Source: a gamma proteobacterium L18
Lineage (GTDB): Bacteria; Pseudomonadota; Gammaproteobacteria; Pseudomonadales; Pseudomonadaceae
Length of the DNA: 64,000 nt
Direction of reading: 5' to 3'
Assembly: GCA_000497835.1 (NCBI GenBank)
Contig: KI547169.1
Span: 437,853 to 501,852 of the forward strand
The notes beneath the pieces are model-generated. The model was not told where the DNA came from and did no database searches. It was given only the letters and a program-made list of their open reading frames with translations. The stretch's first letter is position 1. Each line of letters begins with the position of its first letter. The position numbers were made by a program, and so were the translations under genes. This document shows positions 48,344-58,155 of the stretch, piece by piece.

Positions 48344-50344
48344 TCATTGCGAGGAATAAGCGCCAATTCTCTGCGCTGCGGCGCTCAGCGCGCCCTGCTC
48401 GAACAGCGGCGCCAGCACCGGTTGCAGTATCGGTCCGGAGCCATCGCTGTAGTGGTTGTCATCCATGTACAGCGATTCGCCGCCCGCTTCCATGCGACAA
48501 ATCCCGCCTTCGGCGCACAGGGCTGGCGTTGGGTCGATGACTTTCACTTGGGGATCAGCTTCGGCCAGATGCCTGAAAAGTCGGTCAATGAAGGCCTGCC
48601 GAGCAAGATGGTCGGACAGCGGCCGCCCCTGGCTATCCGCCGCGCGCCCGAGCATGGCGAGCCGGCTCAGCTGATGGGGCACCTGGTGCTTTTGCAATGG
48701 GGCCTCCTTGACCAGCCATACACGGCGATTCTCTGCCCTCAACTGTGTGACCAACGCCTGCAGATGGCTTTGCAACTGTTTCTCGGCGTAGGCGCTGTCG
48801 ACTGCCCGGCTGCCGGGTGCCCTGATCACCAGAGTGTCGTCCCCGCGCTCATCACCGTACAGGTACAGGCTCCACCGGGCCGCGATCACCACATCAGTCA
48901 CGCCCGTGGCGCGGGCATGCTCGAGTGTGCGCTCGTTGAAATGTCGGCAGGCAGACTTGGCCTCAAGCGCAGGGACCGGGATGCAACCCGAGCGGGAGGC
49001 CAATGAAGCAGCCTGGCCATGGGCTTGCGCGGCCATTCGCAACGCCGGCTCAAGGCCCGCCGCATGGCTGTCGCCCCAAACCAGAATCGCCGGGGCATTG
49101 GCTGTCGGTGGGCCGAAGGTGCACATCGGCCGTGAAGTCTTGCTGTCGGACATGCATTGCATCTGGCCGTCATTCCAGTGCGCGGCGCCGGCGTAACGCA
49201 ACGCCTGCTCAGACAAGCGCGCCGGCACCCCATCGGCGGCCACCAGGCCTTTTCCCACAAAGCCCAGCACCAGCAAGGCGCCCAGCGCATAGGCCAACAC
49301 CTTGCGGGGCTCATGCCCCGAGCCCGAGCGGCGAAACGGTTGTTCGACCCAGCGCCACGAAACATACGCCAGCAACAGGCTGAGCACCAAGAGCGCGAAA
49401 ACCTGCCCCGCTCCCAGTCCATCCACAGCCGCATACCGGGCAAAGACATGAACCGGCCAGTGCCACAAATACCAGGAGTAGGAAATCAGACCAATGCCCA
49501 CCAGCACCCTGCTGCCCAACAGTCGTCCCACCAACGTGGGCTGTCGCCCATTGGCCCAGATGATCGCCAGGGTGCCGAGCACTGGCAGCAGGGCCGCAAG
49601 GCCTGGGAAAGCGGTGCTCTGATCGTAGGCGAAGGTTGCCAACGCCAGCATTGCCAGCCCGCCCAGGCTGGCAGCCTGGCATACCCAATTCGCAACTACG
49701 TGCCTGCCTGCCGGCAACACCGCCAGCAAGCCGCCGGCAAGCAGCTCCCAGGCGCGCAGGTGCAGAAGAAAAAACGCCGCTGCAGGCTGACGATCGACTG
49801 CCCTGATGCTCAGCCCCAGCGATAACAACGTCAATGCCAGCAGCCACCATCGCCAATGCCGCGAGAAGCGGATCAGCAGCCCCAACAATAACGGGAAGAC
49901 AATGTAGAACTGCTCTTCAACCGACAGCGACCAGGTGTGAAGCAACGGTTTGAGGTCCGAGGCAGTCTCGAAATAACCGTCCTGGCCACGAAAAAGGATA
50001 TTGGAAGCGAACATCGCCTGGTAAAGCACCGATCGGCCCAGTTGGGCGTACTCACCCGGTGTCAACAACCACCAGCCAAGCGCCAGGCAACAAGCCATTA
50101 CGGTAAACAAGGCCGGCAGAATCCGCCGGGCCCTGCGAGTCCAGAAATCGATGAAGCTGAACTGGCCCGCTTCACGCTGGCGCCAGATGATCGAGGTAAT
50201 CAGAAACCCCGATATGACGAAAAACACATCGACGCCCACGAAGCCGCCAGTAAAGCCGGGGATGCCGAAATGAAACAGCACCACCCCACTGACCGCCAGC
50301 GCACGTAAGCCGTCTATGTCTCGACGGTAACCGAGTCCGGCCAT
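48344..50344 (-). CDS. OafA-type membrane O-acyltransferase with SGNH domain
   Basis: A 666-residue protein of the acyltransferase-3 family. The N-terminal domain (residues 1 to about 370) has about ten membrane helices and begins YRRDIDGLRALAVSGVVLFH, with VFFVISGFLIT. The C-terminal periplasmic SGNH hydrolase-like domain has LVWGDSHAAGLEPAL and DDNHYSDGSG. Such proteins O-acetylate O-antigen, peptidoglycan or other glycans. It sits between ubiD and rho, which are often adjacent in pseudomonads, so it may be a lineage-specific insertion. The glycan target is unknown. Confidence 0.88.
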   Translation of the reverse strand: MAGLGYRRDIDGLRALAVSGVVLFHFGIPGFTGGFVGVDVFFVISGFLITSIIWRQREAGQFSFIDFWTRRARRILPALFTVMACCLALGWWLLTPGEYAQLGRSVLYQAMFASNILFRGQDGYFETASDLKPLLHTWSLSVEEQFYIVFPLLLGLLIRFSRHWRWWLLALTLLSLGLSIRAVDRQPAAAFFLLHLRAWELLAGGLLAVLPAGRHVVANWVCQAASLGGLAMLALATFAYDQSTAFPGLAALLPVLGTLAIIWANGRQPTLVGRLLGSRVLVGIGLISYSWYLWHWPVHVFARYAAVDGLGAGQVFALLVLSLLLAYVSWRWVEQPFRRSGSGHEPRKVLAYALGALLVLGFVGKGLVAADGVPARLSEQALRYAGAAHWNDGQMQCMSDSKTSRPMCTFGPPTANAPAILVWGDSHAAGLEPALRMAAQAHGQAASLASRSGCIPVPALEAKSACRHFNERTLEHARATGVTDVVIAARWSLYLYGDERGDDTLVIRAPGSRAVDSAYAEKQLQSHLQALVTQLRAENRRVWLVKEAPLQKHQVPHQLSRLAMLGRAADSQGRPLSDHLARQAFIDRLFRHLAEADPQVKVIDPTPALCAEGGICRMEAGGESLYMDDNHYSDGSGPILQPVLAPLFEQGALSAAAQRIGAYSSQ

Positions 50345-50551
50345 GACAATCCTTTGCTTTTATTATTGAAACAGCGATACGAAGTCGGGCCTCCAGGGCC
50401 GTGACCAAGGTAATAGAAACACGATATTTGTAACAGTTCCGAAAATATTAATAAATGCAGGCCTGCCGACAGGGTGCACTGGAGATTTTCGTGGGGCATA
50501 GGGCCAGCGCAGCCTGAGGGCAGCGGCTGCGGTGTGCGAAAAAGCGCGCAT

Positions 50552-50583
50552 AAAAAAAGGCGCCCGTCAGGGCGCCCTTTTTT
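50552..50583 (-). terminator. Intrinsic terminator of rho
   Basis: Seven-bp arms GGCGCCC / GGGCGCC with a GTCA loop, flanked by A7 and T6. It is 20 bp past the rho stop. The gap to the acyltransferase (50345-50551) otherwise holds an AT-rich promoter-like stretch and one degenerate family D half-repeat (GGCCAGCGCAGCCTG at 50503). Confidence 0.88.
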
Positions 50584-50602
50584 GAACGGGCCGGAAGGCT
50601 CG

Positions 50603-51862
<1,260 letters not shown>

Positions 51863-51990
51863 AAGGGAATGACGTAATCATGTATGGAGGGAGAAATTAA
51901 GCTTTGGGCTTAATGAGGCCGCGCCGCAGAGAAGGCGACAGGATCGCGTACTAATTCGAGTAGGAGTGCGTCGGCGACGGCTTGCAGGGG

Positions 51991-52045
51991 GCACTAGAGA
52001 TACTAGTGCGAGGCCGAATGTAACACCTGAATTTCCGGGCGTCTA
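51991..52045 (-). promoter_or_regulatory. Predicted rho promoter and 5' hairpin
   Basis: On the minus strand TAGACG (52040-52045), 17 bp, TACATT (52017-52022), each 4/6 of consensus. The predicted start near 52010 falls at the first base of a perfect dyad GCACTAG (51991-51997) / CTAGTGC (52003-52009), so the mRNA would begin with a hairpin. A second dyad TTAAGC/GCTTAA lies at 51897-51913. Confidence 0.45.
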
Positions 52046-52057
52046 GTCGTTCGCCCA

Positions 52058-52084
52058 AGAAAAAGCCCCGCAAGGTGCGGGGCT
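52058..52084 (-). terminator. Intrinsic terminator of trxA
   Basis: Eight-bp arms AGCCCCGC (52064-52071) / GCGGGGCT (52077-52084) with a U-run on the minus strand, 26 bp past the trxA stop. It separates trxA from rho. Confidence 0.88.
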
Positions 52085-52109
52085 ATTACCACTGGATATT
52101 TCTGCCTAA

Positions 52110-52439
52110 TTACAGGCTGGCATCCAGGAAAGCGGCCAATTGCGACTTGGACAGGGCGCCGACCTTGGTCGCTGCCACTTCGCCGTCCTTGAACAGCATC
52201 AGCGTAGGAATACCGCGCACGCCGTGCTTGGCAGGGGTTTCCTGGTTGTCGTCGATGTTCAGCTTGGCGATGGTCACTTTACCTTCGTAGGTACCGGCGA
52301 TCTCGTCCAGAACAGGGGCGATCATCTTGCATGGGCCGCACCACTCAGCCCAGTAGTCAACGAGGACAGGGCCCTTGGCCTTGAGTACTTGCTCCTCAAA
52401 GGTTGCATCAGTGACGTGAACGATTTTGTCGCTGCTCAT
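52110..52439 (-). CDS. trxA: Thioredoxin 1
   Basis: A 109-residue cytoplasmic dithiol reductant. The active site is W33-C34-G35-P36-C37 ([14 protein letters not shown]), with the cis-proline in [13 protein letters not shown] precedes the ATG at 52439; the frame extends to 52481 without family support. It has its own terminator, then rho follows in the same direction, as is usual in gammaproteobacteria. Confidence 0.96.
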   Translation of the reverse strand: MSSDKIVHVTDATFEEQVLKAKGPVLVDYWAEWCGPCKMIAPVLDEIAGTYEGKVTIAKLNIDDNQETPAKHGVRGIPTLMLFKDGEVAATKVGALSKSQLAAFLDASL

Positions 52440-52559
52440 AAGGGGCTCCGCAGTCGGATGTAAAAAAACGTTGCCCATCATAACGGCACAGGCCTTTTAC
52501 AGGAAGCCACTGATGATTGAGTCTCGCTATGACTGTTCAAGATTTGACCAATCGGGCCG

Positions 52560-53258
52560 TCACGGTGCTACGAAGGCAATGCCCGTGCGCAGGGCAGCTG
52601 CGCGGATGTGTTCCTGCATGGCCTTGGATGCGGGACCGGCGGCGTGGCGCGCCAGGGCGCGGAGGATCTTGCGGTGTTCCTGCCAGGTTTCCATGGCGCG
52701 TTCACTACGGATGAACGGCAGTTTCTGGCTTTCCAGGAAAATGTCGGCGCTGGCCACCAGGATGCCGGCCATGGCCTGATTGCCGCTGGCCATCAGGATG
52801 CGTCGGTGGAAATCGAAGTCCAGTCGCGCGGCGGCCTCAAAATCTTCTGCGCGCAATTCGGCGCGCATGGCTTCGACATTATCTTCCAGGCCGTCCAGTT
52901 CCTCGGCGCTCAAACGCACGGCAGCCAACCCTGTGGCAAAGCTTTCCAGGGCGTAGCGCAGCTGAAAAATATCCTCGGGCGCTGCCTGCGCCGCAAAAGG
53001 CCACACCAGCCCGCCGCCCGATGAAGGTGCAGCGCTGGGCGCCTGCACAAACACGCCCTTGCCGGGTTGAATGCTGACCACGCCCAGTGCGCTGAGGGTC
53101 GACAATGCTTCGCGCAGCGATGCACGGCTGACGCCCAGCCGCTCGGCCAGATCACGCTGGGAAGGCAGCGCGGCGCCGGCCTCGTAACCGTCTCGGCTGA
53201 TCATCTGACGGATGCCCTGGATGGCCACGTCAGGTACCGCTCGATTCATCGAATTCAT
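52560..53258 (-). CDS. FadR-subfamily GntR transcriptional regulator
   Basis: A 232-residue regulator with an N-terminal winged helix (LPSQRDLAERLGVSRASLRE, ALSTLSALGVVSIQPGKGVF) and a C-terminal all-alpha FCD effector domain whose metal-binding histidines lie in LDFDFHRRILMASGN and WQEHRKI. It is divergent from an amino-acid ABC transporter and probably represses it. The start is uncertain (53273, 53258 or 53249); none has a clear ribosome binding site. Confidence 0.85.
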   Translation of the reverse strand: MNSMNRAVPDVAIQGIRQMISRDGYEAGAALPSQRDLAERLGVSRASLREALSTLSALGVVSIQPGKGVFVQAPSAAPSSGGGLVWPFAAQAAPEDIFQLRYALESFATGLAAVRLSAEELDGLEDNVEAMRAELRAEDFEAAARLDFDFHRRILMASGNQAMAGILVASADIFLESQKLPFIRSERAMETWQEHRKILRALARHAAGPASKAMQEHIRAAALRTGIAFVAP

Positions 53259-53375
53259 CATCGTCACAAGCATTCGGGCCGCTGGAAAATGACCTTGTAA
53301 CGCCATTTCCGCGAGCTGGCAAATCACGCCCGATAACGTGCAAGTCCCGTATTCATTGCCCGAAACCGGTGCAAC

Positions 53376-53386
53376 TGTTCAGACCA
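53376..53386. promoter_or_regulatory. Candidate FadR/GntR operator
   Basis: TGTTCAGACCA (reverse TGGTCTGAACA) differs by one base from the perfect TGGTNNNACCA dyad typical of FadR-subfamily operators. It lies in the gap between the regulator and the divergent transporter genes. Confidence 0.4.
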
Positions 53387-53408
53387 GTATGACCTGCTTC
53401 GCAAACAC

Positions 53409-53500
53409 GTAGCCGCTGCCGCCAGGCTGCGCCGGCCCTGCGCCACGCCGAAGATTTCCAGGGTTCATACCGGCCAGCGCAGCCTGGCGGCAGCGGCTAC
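53409..53500. repeat. Palindromic intergenic repeat, family D
   Basis: Arms of 29 bp, 53409-53437 (GTAGCCGCTGCCGCCAGGCT ...) and 53472-53500, with one mismatch and a 34-bp centre. It lies between the operator candidate and the binding-protein gene. A single related half-element is present near 50503. Confidence 0.78.
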
Positions 53501-53558
53501 AGGGGAACTGGCATGGGCTGTGCACTGCGGTTTGCCACTCACTTTCGGAGACCGTGCC

Positions 53559-54344
53559 ATGACCCAGCGCTGTACCGCCCTGCTCACCGCTCTGTTCGCC
53601 AGCCTGATGCTTTGCCAGGCCCCCGCCCACGCCGACGGCCTGGAGGACGTGGTCAAGCGCGGCACCCTGAAAGTCGCCGTGCCCCAGGACTTCCCGCCCT
53701 TCGGCTCGATCGGCCCGGACATGAAGCCCCGCGGCCTGGACATCGACACCGCACAACTGATCGCCGACCGCCTGAAGGTCAAGCTGGAGCTGACCCCGGT
53801 CAACAGCACCAACCGCATCCCCTACCTGACCACCGGCAAGGTCGACCTGGTGATCTCCAGCCTGGGCAAGAACCCGGACCGCGAGAAGGTCATCGACTTC
53901 TCCAGCGCCTATGCGCCCTTCTATCTCGCCGTGTTCGGCCCACCTGACGCGCCGGTCGCCACCCTGGACGACCTCAAGGGCAAGACCATCAGCGTCACCC
54001 GTGGCGCCATCGAGGACATCGAGCTGACCAAGGTGGCCCCCGAAGGCGTGACCATCAAGCGCTTCGAGGACAACAACTCCACCATCGCTGCCTACCTGGC
54101 CGGCCAGGTCGACCTGATCGCCAGTGGCAACGTGGTGATGGTGGCCATCAGCGAGCGCAACCCCAAGCGCATCCCCGCGCTGAAGGTAAAACTCAAGGAC
54201 TCGCCGGTGTACGTGGGCCTGAACAAAAGCGAGCCGCAGTTGCTGGCCAAGGTCAACGAGATCATCGCCACGGCCAAGCAGGACGGCAGCCTGGAAAAGA
54301 ACTCGCAGACCTGGCTGAAACAGCCGCTGCCCGCCGATCTTTGA
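53559..54344 (+). CDS. Polar amino-acid ABC transporter substrate-binding protein
   Basis: A 261-residue periplasmic binding protein of the SBP_bac_3 family. The signal peptide ends QAPAHA before DGLEDVVKRGTLKVAVPQDF. The conserved GLDIDTAQLIADRLKVKLEL and VDLVISSLGKNPDREKVIDF segments follow. CGGAGA precedes the ATG at 53559. It is the first gene of a four-gene importer operon. The ligand could be any polar or cationic amino acid. Confidence 0.9.
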   Translation: MTQRCTALLTALFASLMLCQAPAHADGLEDVVKRGTLKVAVPQDFPPFGSIGPDMKPRGLDIDTAQLIADRLKVKLELTPVNSTNRIPYLTTGKVDLVISSLGKNPDREKVIDFSSAYAPFYLAVFGPPDAPVATLDDLKGKTISVTRGAIEDIELTKVAPEGVTIKRFEDNNSTIAAYLAGQVDLIASGNVVMVAISERNPKRIPALKVKLKDSPVYVGLNKSEPQLLAKVNEIIATAKQDGSLEKNSQTWLKQPLPADL

Positions 54345-54359
54345 GGCAAGCGACCTGAT

Positions 54360-55025
54360 ATGGCCTACCACTTCGATTTCAGCCCGGTCATCGCCAACAC
54401 CGACCTGCTGCTCAAGGGCGCGCTGTTCACCCTGGAGCTGACTGCCATCGGCGCCCTGCTGGGTGTCAGCCTGGGGGTGATCGGTGGCGTGGTGCGCGCC
54501 TGGAAAATCCGCCCGTTCGCGGGGATATTCGGCGTATACGTGGAGCTGATCCGCAACACGCCGTTCCTGGTGCAACTGTTCTTTATCTTCTTCGGGCTGC
54601 CCTCCCTGGGCGTGCAGATCAGCGAGTGGCAGGCCGCCGTGCTGGCCATGGTGGTCAACCTGGGCGCCTACAGCACGGAGATCATCCGGGCCGGCATCCA
54701 GGCCATCCCGCGCGGGCAACTGGAGGCTGCCGCCGCGCTGGCCATGAGCCGCGCCGAGGCCTTCCGCAATGTGGTGCTGGTGCCTGCGCTGGGCAAGGTG
54801 TGGCCGGCGCTGAGCAGCCAGATCATCATCGTCATGCTGGGCTCGGCGGTGTGCTCGCAAATCGCCACCCAGGAACTGAGCTTCTACGCCAACTTCATTC
54901 AATCGCGCAATTTCCGCGCCTTTGAAACCTACCTGCTCACCACCCTCATCTATCTGGCCATGGCCGTGCTGATCCGTGCCCTGCTCAACTGGCTGGGTCG
55001 TCGCTACCTGGCAAGGAGCCGCTGA
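54360..55025 (+). CDS. Amino-acid ABC transporter permease (first)
   Basis: A 221-residue inner-membrane permease of the His/Glu/Gln/Arg family with about five helices. The EAA loop is LEAAAALAMSRAEAFRNVVL, and the N-terminal gate region has GALFTLELTAIGALLGVSLG. It starts 15 bp after the binding-protein gene, and its stop shares one base with the next permease (TGATG). The two permeases probably form a heterodimer. Confidence 0.91.
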   Translation: MAYHFDFSPVIANTDLLLKGALFTLELTAIGALLGVSLGVIGGVVRAWKIRPFAGIFGVYVELIRNTPFLVQLFFIFFGLPSLGVQISEWQAAVLAMVVNLGAYSTEIIRAGIQAIPRGQLEAAAALAMSRAEAFRNVVLVPALGKVWPALSSQIIIVMLGSAVCSQIATQELSFYANFIQSRNFRAFETYLLTTLIYLAMAVLIRALLNWLGRRYLARSR

Positions 55026-55672
55026 TGGACTTCACTTTCTGGGACATCCTGCGCAACCTGCTGCTGGGCCTGCAGTGGACCCTGGCCCTGAGCCTGGTGG
55101 CTTTTATCGGTGGCGGCGTGATCGGTCTGCTGGTGATGACGATGCGCATCAGCGACAAAGGACTGCCCCGTGGCATCGCACGCGGCTATATAGAGCTGTT
55201 TCAGGGCACGCCGCTGCTGATGCAACTGTTCCTGGTGTTTTTCGGCGTGGCGCTGCTGGGCATCGACATCTCACCGTGGTTTGCCGCCGCACTGGCCCTG
55301 ACACTATTCACCAGCGCCTACCTGGCCGAAATCTGGCGCGGCTGCGTCGAGTCCATCGGCAACGGCCAGTGGGAAGCCTCGGCCAGCCTGGCCATGACGC
55401 CCTATGAGCAACTGCGCCACGTGATCCTGCCCCAGGCCCTGCGCATCGCCGTGGCGCCCACCGTGGGTTTCTCGGTGCAGGTGGTCAAAGGCACGGCCGT
55501 GACCTCGATCATCGGTTTTACAGAACTGACCAAGACCGGCGGCATGCTCGCCAATGCCACCTTCGAACCCTTCACTGTCTACGGCCTCGTAGCCCTGGGC
55601 TACTTCGTCCTGTGCTACCCGCTGTCGCTCAGCGCTCGCTACCTGGAAAGGAGACTGCATGCCTCTGCTTAG
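55025..55672 (+). CDS. Amino-acid ABC transporter permease (second)
   Basis: A 215-residue partner permease of the same family. The EAA loop is WEASASLAMTPYEQLRHVIL, followed by PQALRIAVAPTVGFSVQVVK and GTAVTSIIG. It overlaps the upstream permease by one base and the downstream ATPase by 14 bp, so translation of the three is tightly coupled. Confidence 0.91.
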   Translation: MDFTFWDILRNLLLGLQWTLALSLVAFIGGGVIGLLVMTMRISDKGLPRGIARGYIELFQGTPLLMQLFLVFFGVALLGIDISPWFAAALALTLFTSAYLAEIWRGCVESIGNGQWEASASLAMTPYEQLRHVILPQALRIAVAPTVGFSVQVVKGTAVTSIIGFTELTKTGGMLANATFEPFTVYGLVALGYFVLCYPLSLSARYLERRLHASA

Positions 55673-56384
55673 AATTTCCGCCCTGCACAAATATTACGGT
55701 GAGCACCACGTACTCAAGGGCATCGACCTGACGGTGGAAGAAGGCCAGGTAGTGGCCATCATCGGCCGCAGCGGTTCGGGCAAGAGCACCCTGCTGCGCA
55801 CCCTCAATGGCCTGGAATCGATCAACGACGGCGTCATCGAAGTGGACGGCGAATACCTGGATGCCGCTCGCGCCGACTTGCGCAGCCTGCGTCAGAAGGT
55901 GGGCATGGTGTTTCAGCAGTTCAACCTGTTCCCGCACCTGACCGTGGGCGAGAACGTGATGCTGGCGCCGCAGGTTGTACAGAAAGTTGCCAAGGCCAAG
56001 GCGGCCACCCTGGCCCGGCAGATGTTGGAGCGCGTGGGGCTGGGCGACAAATTCGACGCCTACCCCGACCGCCTGTCCGGCGGCCAGCAACAGCGCGTGG
56101 CCATCGCCCGCGCCCTGGCGATGTCACCCAAGGTGCTGCTGTGCGACGAAATCACCTCGGCGCTGGACCCAGAATTGGTGAATGAGGTGCTCAGCGTGGT
56201 GCGCCAGCTGGCCCAGGACGGCATGACGCTGATCATGGTGACCCACGAAATGCGCTTCGCCCGCGAGGTGGGCGACAAGCTGGTGTTCATGCACCAGGGC
56301 AAGGTGCATGAAGTGGGGCACCCCAAGCAGTTGTTTGCCGAGCCGCAGACGCCGGAGTTGGCTGCTTTTATTGGGATGCAGTAG
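55659..56384 (+). CDS. Amino-acid ABC transporter ATPase
   Basis: A 241-residue ABC ATPase of the GlnQ/HisP type. Walker A is GRSGSGKST (residues 36-44), the Q-loop is VFQQFNLFPHLTV, the signature is LSGGQQQRVAIARAL, Walker B is VLLCDEITSALDP, and the switch His is MVTHEM. It energises the permease pair. It is the last gene of the operon; a large palindromic element follows 11 bp later. Confidence 0.93.
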   Translation: MPLLRISALHKYYGEHHVLKGIDLTVEEGQVVAIIGRSGSGKSTLLRTLNGLESINDGVIEVDGEYLDAARADLRSLRQKVGMVFQQFNLFPHLTVGENVMLAPQVVQKVAKAKAATLARQMLERVGLGDKFDAYPDRLSGGQQQRVAIARALAMSPKVLLCDEITSALDPELVNEVLSVVRQLAQDGMTLIMVTHEMRFAREVGDKLVFMHQGKVHEVGHPKQLFAEPQTPELAAFIGMQ

Positions 56385-56395
56385 GTCGGTGGTGC

Positions 56396-56573
56396 CTGGT
56401 TCCAGGGCAGAGCCCTGTCCTACACCGTTCGCGGCAGTCGTGTCAGGGAGGCAAAGCATTCAGCCCTTGGAGGCGCAGCAGGTCTATCGGTGGGACGAAC
56501 CAAGGCGGACCGCTTTGCCTTCCTGACACCCATTGCCCGAACGGTGTAGGACAGGGCTCTGCCCTGGAACCAG
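56396..56573. repeat. 178-bp element with perfect 36-bp terminal inverted repeats
   Basis: The outer arms 56396-56431 (CTGGTTCCAGGGCAGAGCCC ...) and 56538-56573 are exactly complementary over 36 bp. Inside, TGTCAGGGAGGCAAAGC pairs with GCTTTGCCTTCCTGACA (one mismatch), and CCTTGG with CCAAGG. It fills most of the 268-bp gap between the transporter operon and ppx. It is longer and different in sequence from repeat families A-D. It encodes no protein. Confidence 0.85.
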
Positions 56574-56652
56574 ACACCCCCAATCCAAACGCGTTGGCGG
56601 CACCGCCGGTTCGTGGCACGATGGCAGGGTTATCGACCGGGATTCTCAGACC

Positions 56653-58155
56653 ATGCCGCAAGCCACCGCCCCCAACCTTTCCCTGATCGCCGCCATCGAT
56701 CTGGGCTCGAACAGTTTTCACATGGTAGTGGCCAAAGCCCACCACAATGAAATCCGCATTCTCGAGCGCCTGGGGGAGAAGGTTCAGCTGGCCGCCGGTA
56801 TCGACGAGCAGCGCAACCTGGACGAAGAGTCCATGCAGCGCGGCCTCGACTGCCTGAAGCGCTTCTCGCAACTGATCAACGGCCTGCCCCTGGGCGCCGT
56901 GCGTATCGTTGGCACCAACGCCCTGCGCGAAGCCCGCAACCGTGGCGAATTCATCCGCCGCGCCGAGGAAATCCTCGGCCACCCGGTGGAAGTCATTTCC
57001 GGCCGTGAAGAAGCCCGTCTGATCTACCTGGGCGTGTCCCACACCCTGGCCGACACCCCCGGCAAGCGTCTGGTAGCCGACATCGGCGGCGGCAGCACCG
57101 AGTTCATCATTGGCCAGCGCTTCGAGCCGCTACTGCGCGAGAGCCTGCAGATGGGCTGCGTCAGCTTCACCCAGCGCTACTTCAAGGACGGCAAGATCAC
57201 CCCGGCGCGCTATGCCCAGGCCTACACCGCGGCGCGCCTGGAAATCATGAGCATCGAAAATGCCCTGCACCGCCTGACCTGGGACGAGGCCATTGGCTCC
57301 TCGGGCACCATCCGCGCCATCGGCCTGGCCCTGAAAGCCGGCGGCCACGGCACCGGCGAGGTCAATGCCGAAGGCCTGGCCTGGCTCAAGCGCAAACTGT
57401 TCAAGCTGGGCGAGGTCGACAAGATCGACTTCGATGGCATCAAGCCCGACCGTCGCTCGATCTTCCCGGCCGGCCTGGCGATTCTGGAAGCGATTTTCGA
57501 CGCCCTTGAACTGCAGCGCATGGACCACTGCGACGGCGCCCTGCGCGAAGGCGTGCTGTACGACCTGCTGGGCCGCCACCACCACGAAGACGTGCGTGAA
57601 CGCACCCTCAGCTCGCTGATGGAGCGTTACCACGTAGACCTGGACCAGGCCGCCCGGGTAGAGCGCAAGGCCCTGCATGCCTTCGACCAGGTGGCCGACG
57701 ACTGGGAGCTGAACGATGGGGTGTGGCGTGAATTGCTGAGCTGGGCCGCCAAGGTGCATGAAGTGGGCCTGGACATCGCCCACTACCACTACCACAAGCA
57801 CGGCGCCTACCTGATCGAGCATTCCGACCTGGCCGGCTTCTCTCGCGAAGACCAACAAATGCTGGCCCTGCTGGTGCGTGGCCACCGTCGCAATATCCCG
57901 CGGGACAAGTTCGCCGAGTTCGGCGACGAAGGCGTCAAGTTGATCCGCCTGTGCGTACTGCTGCGCTTCGCCATCCTGTTCCACCACATCCGTGGTACCC
58001 AGGAAATGCCGGCCGTGAAGCTGTACGCAGGCCAGGACAGCCTGGAAGTGGAGTTCCCGGCTGGCTGGCTGGAAGAGAATCAGCTGACCCAGGCCGACTT
58101 CGCGCTGGAAGCGGAGTGGCTGACCCGGGTCGGCGTGGTCCTTAGCGTACGGTAA
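56653..58155 (+). CDS. ppx: Exopolyphosphatase Ppx
   Basis: A 500-residue ASKHA-fold enzyme that trims phosphate from polyphosphate ends and may also hydrolyse pppGpp (GppA activity). The phosphate-1 motif is [15 protein letters not shown], the phosphate-2 motif is [14 protein letters not shown], and a C-terminal HD-like region has [20 protein letters not shown]. The ATG at 56653 is chosen; upstream frame lies within the palindrome. It is convergent with ppk and overlaps it by 14 bp. Confidence 0.94.
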   Translation: MPQATAPNLSLIAAIDLGSNSFHMVVAKAHHNEIRILERLGEKVQLAAGIDEQRNLDEESMQRGLDCLKRFSQLINGLPLGAVRIVGTNALREARNRGEFIRRAEEILGHPVEVISGREEARLIYLGVSHTLADTPGKRLVADIGGGSTEFIIGQRFEPLLRESLQMGCVSFTQRYFKDGKITPARYAQAYTAARLEIMSIENALHRLTWDEAIGSSGTIRAIGLALKAGGHGTGEVNAEGLAWLKRKLFKLGEVDKIDFDGIKPDRRSIFPAGLAILEAIFDALELQRMDHCDGALREGVLYDLLGRHHHEDVRERTLSSLMERYHVDLDQAARVERKALHAFDQVADDWELNDGVWRELLSWAAKVHEVGLDIAHYHYHKHGAYLIEHSDLAGFSREDQQMLALLVRGHRRNIPRDKFAEFGDEGVKLIRLCVLLRFAILFHHIRGTQEMPAVKLYAGQDSLEVEFPAGWLEENQLTQADFALEAEWLTRVGVVLSVR

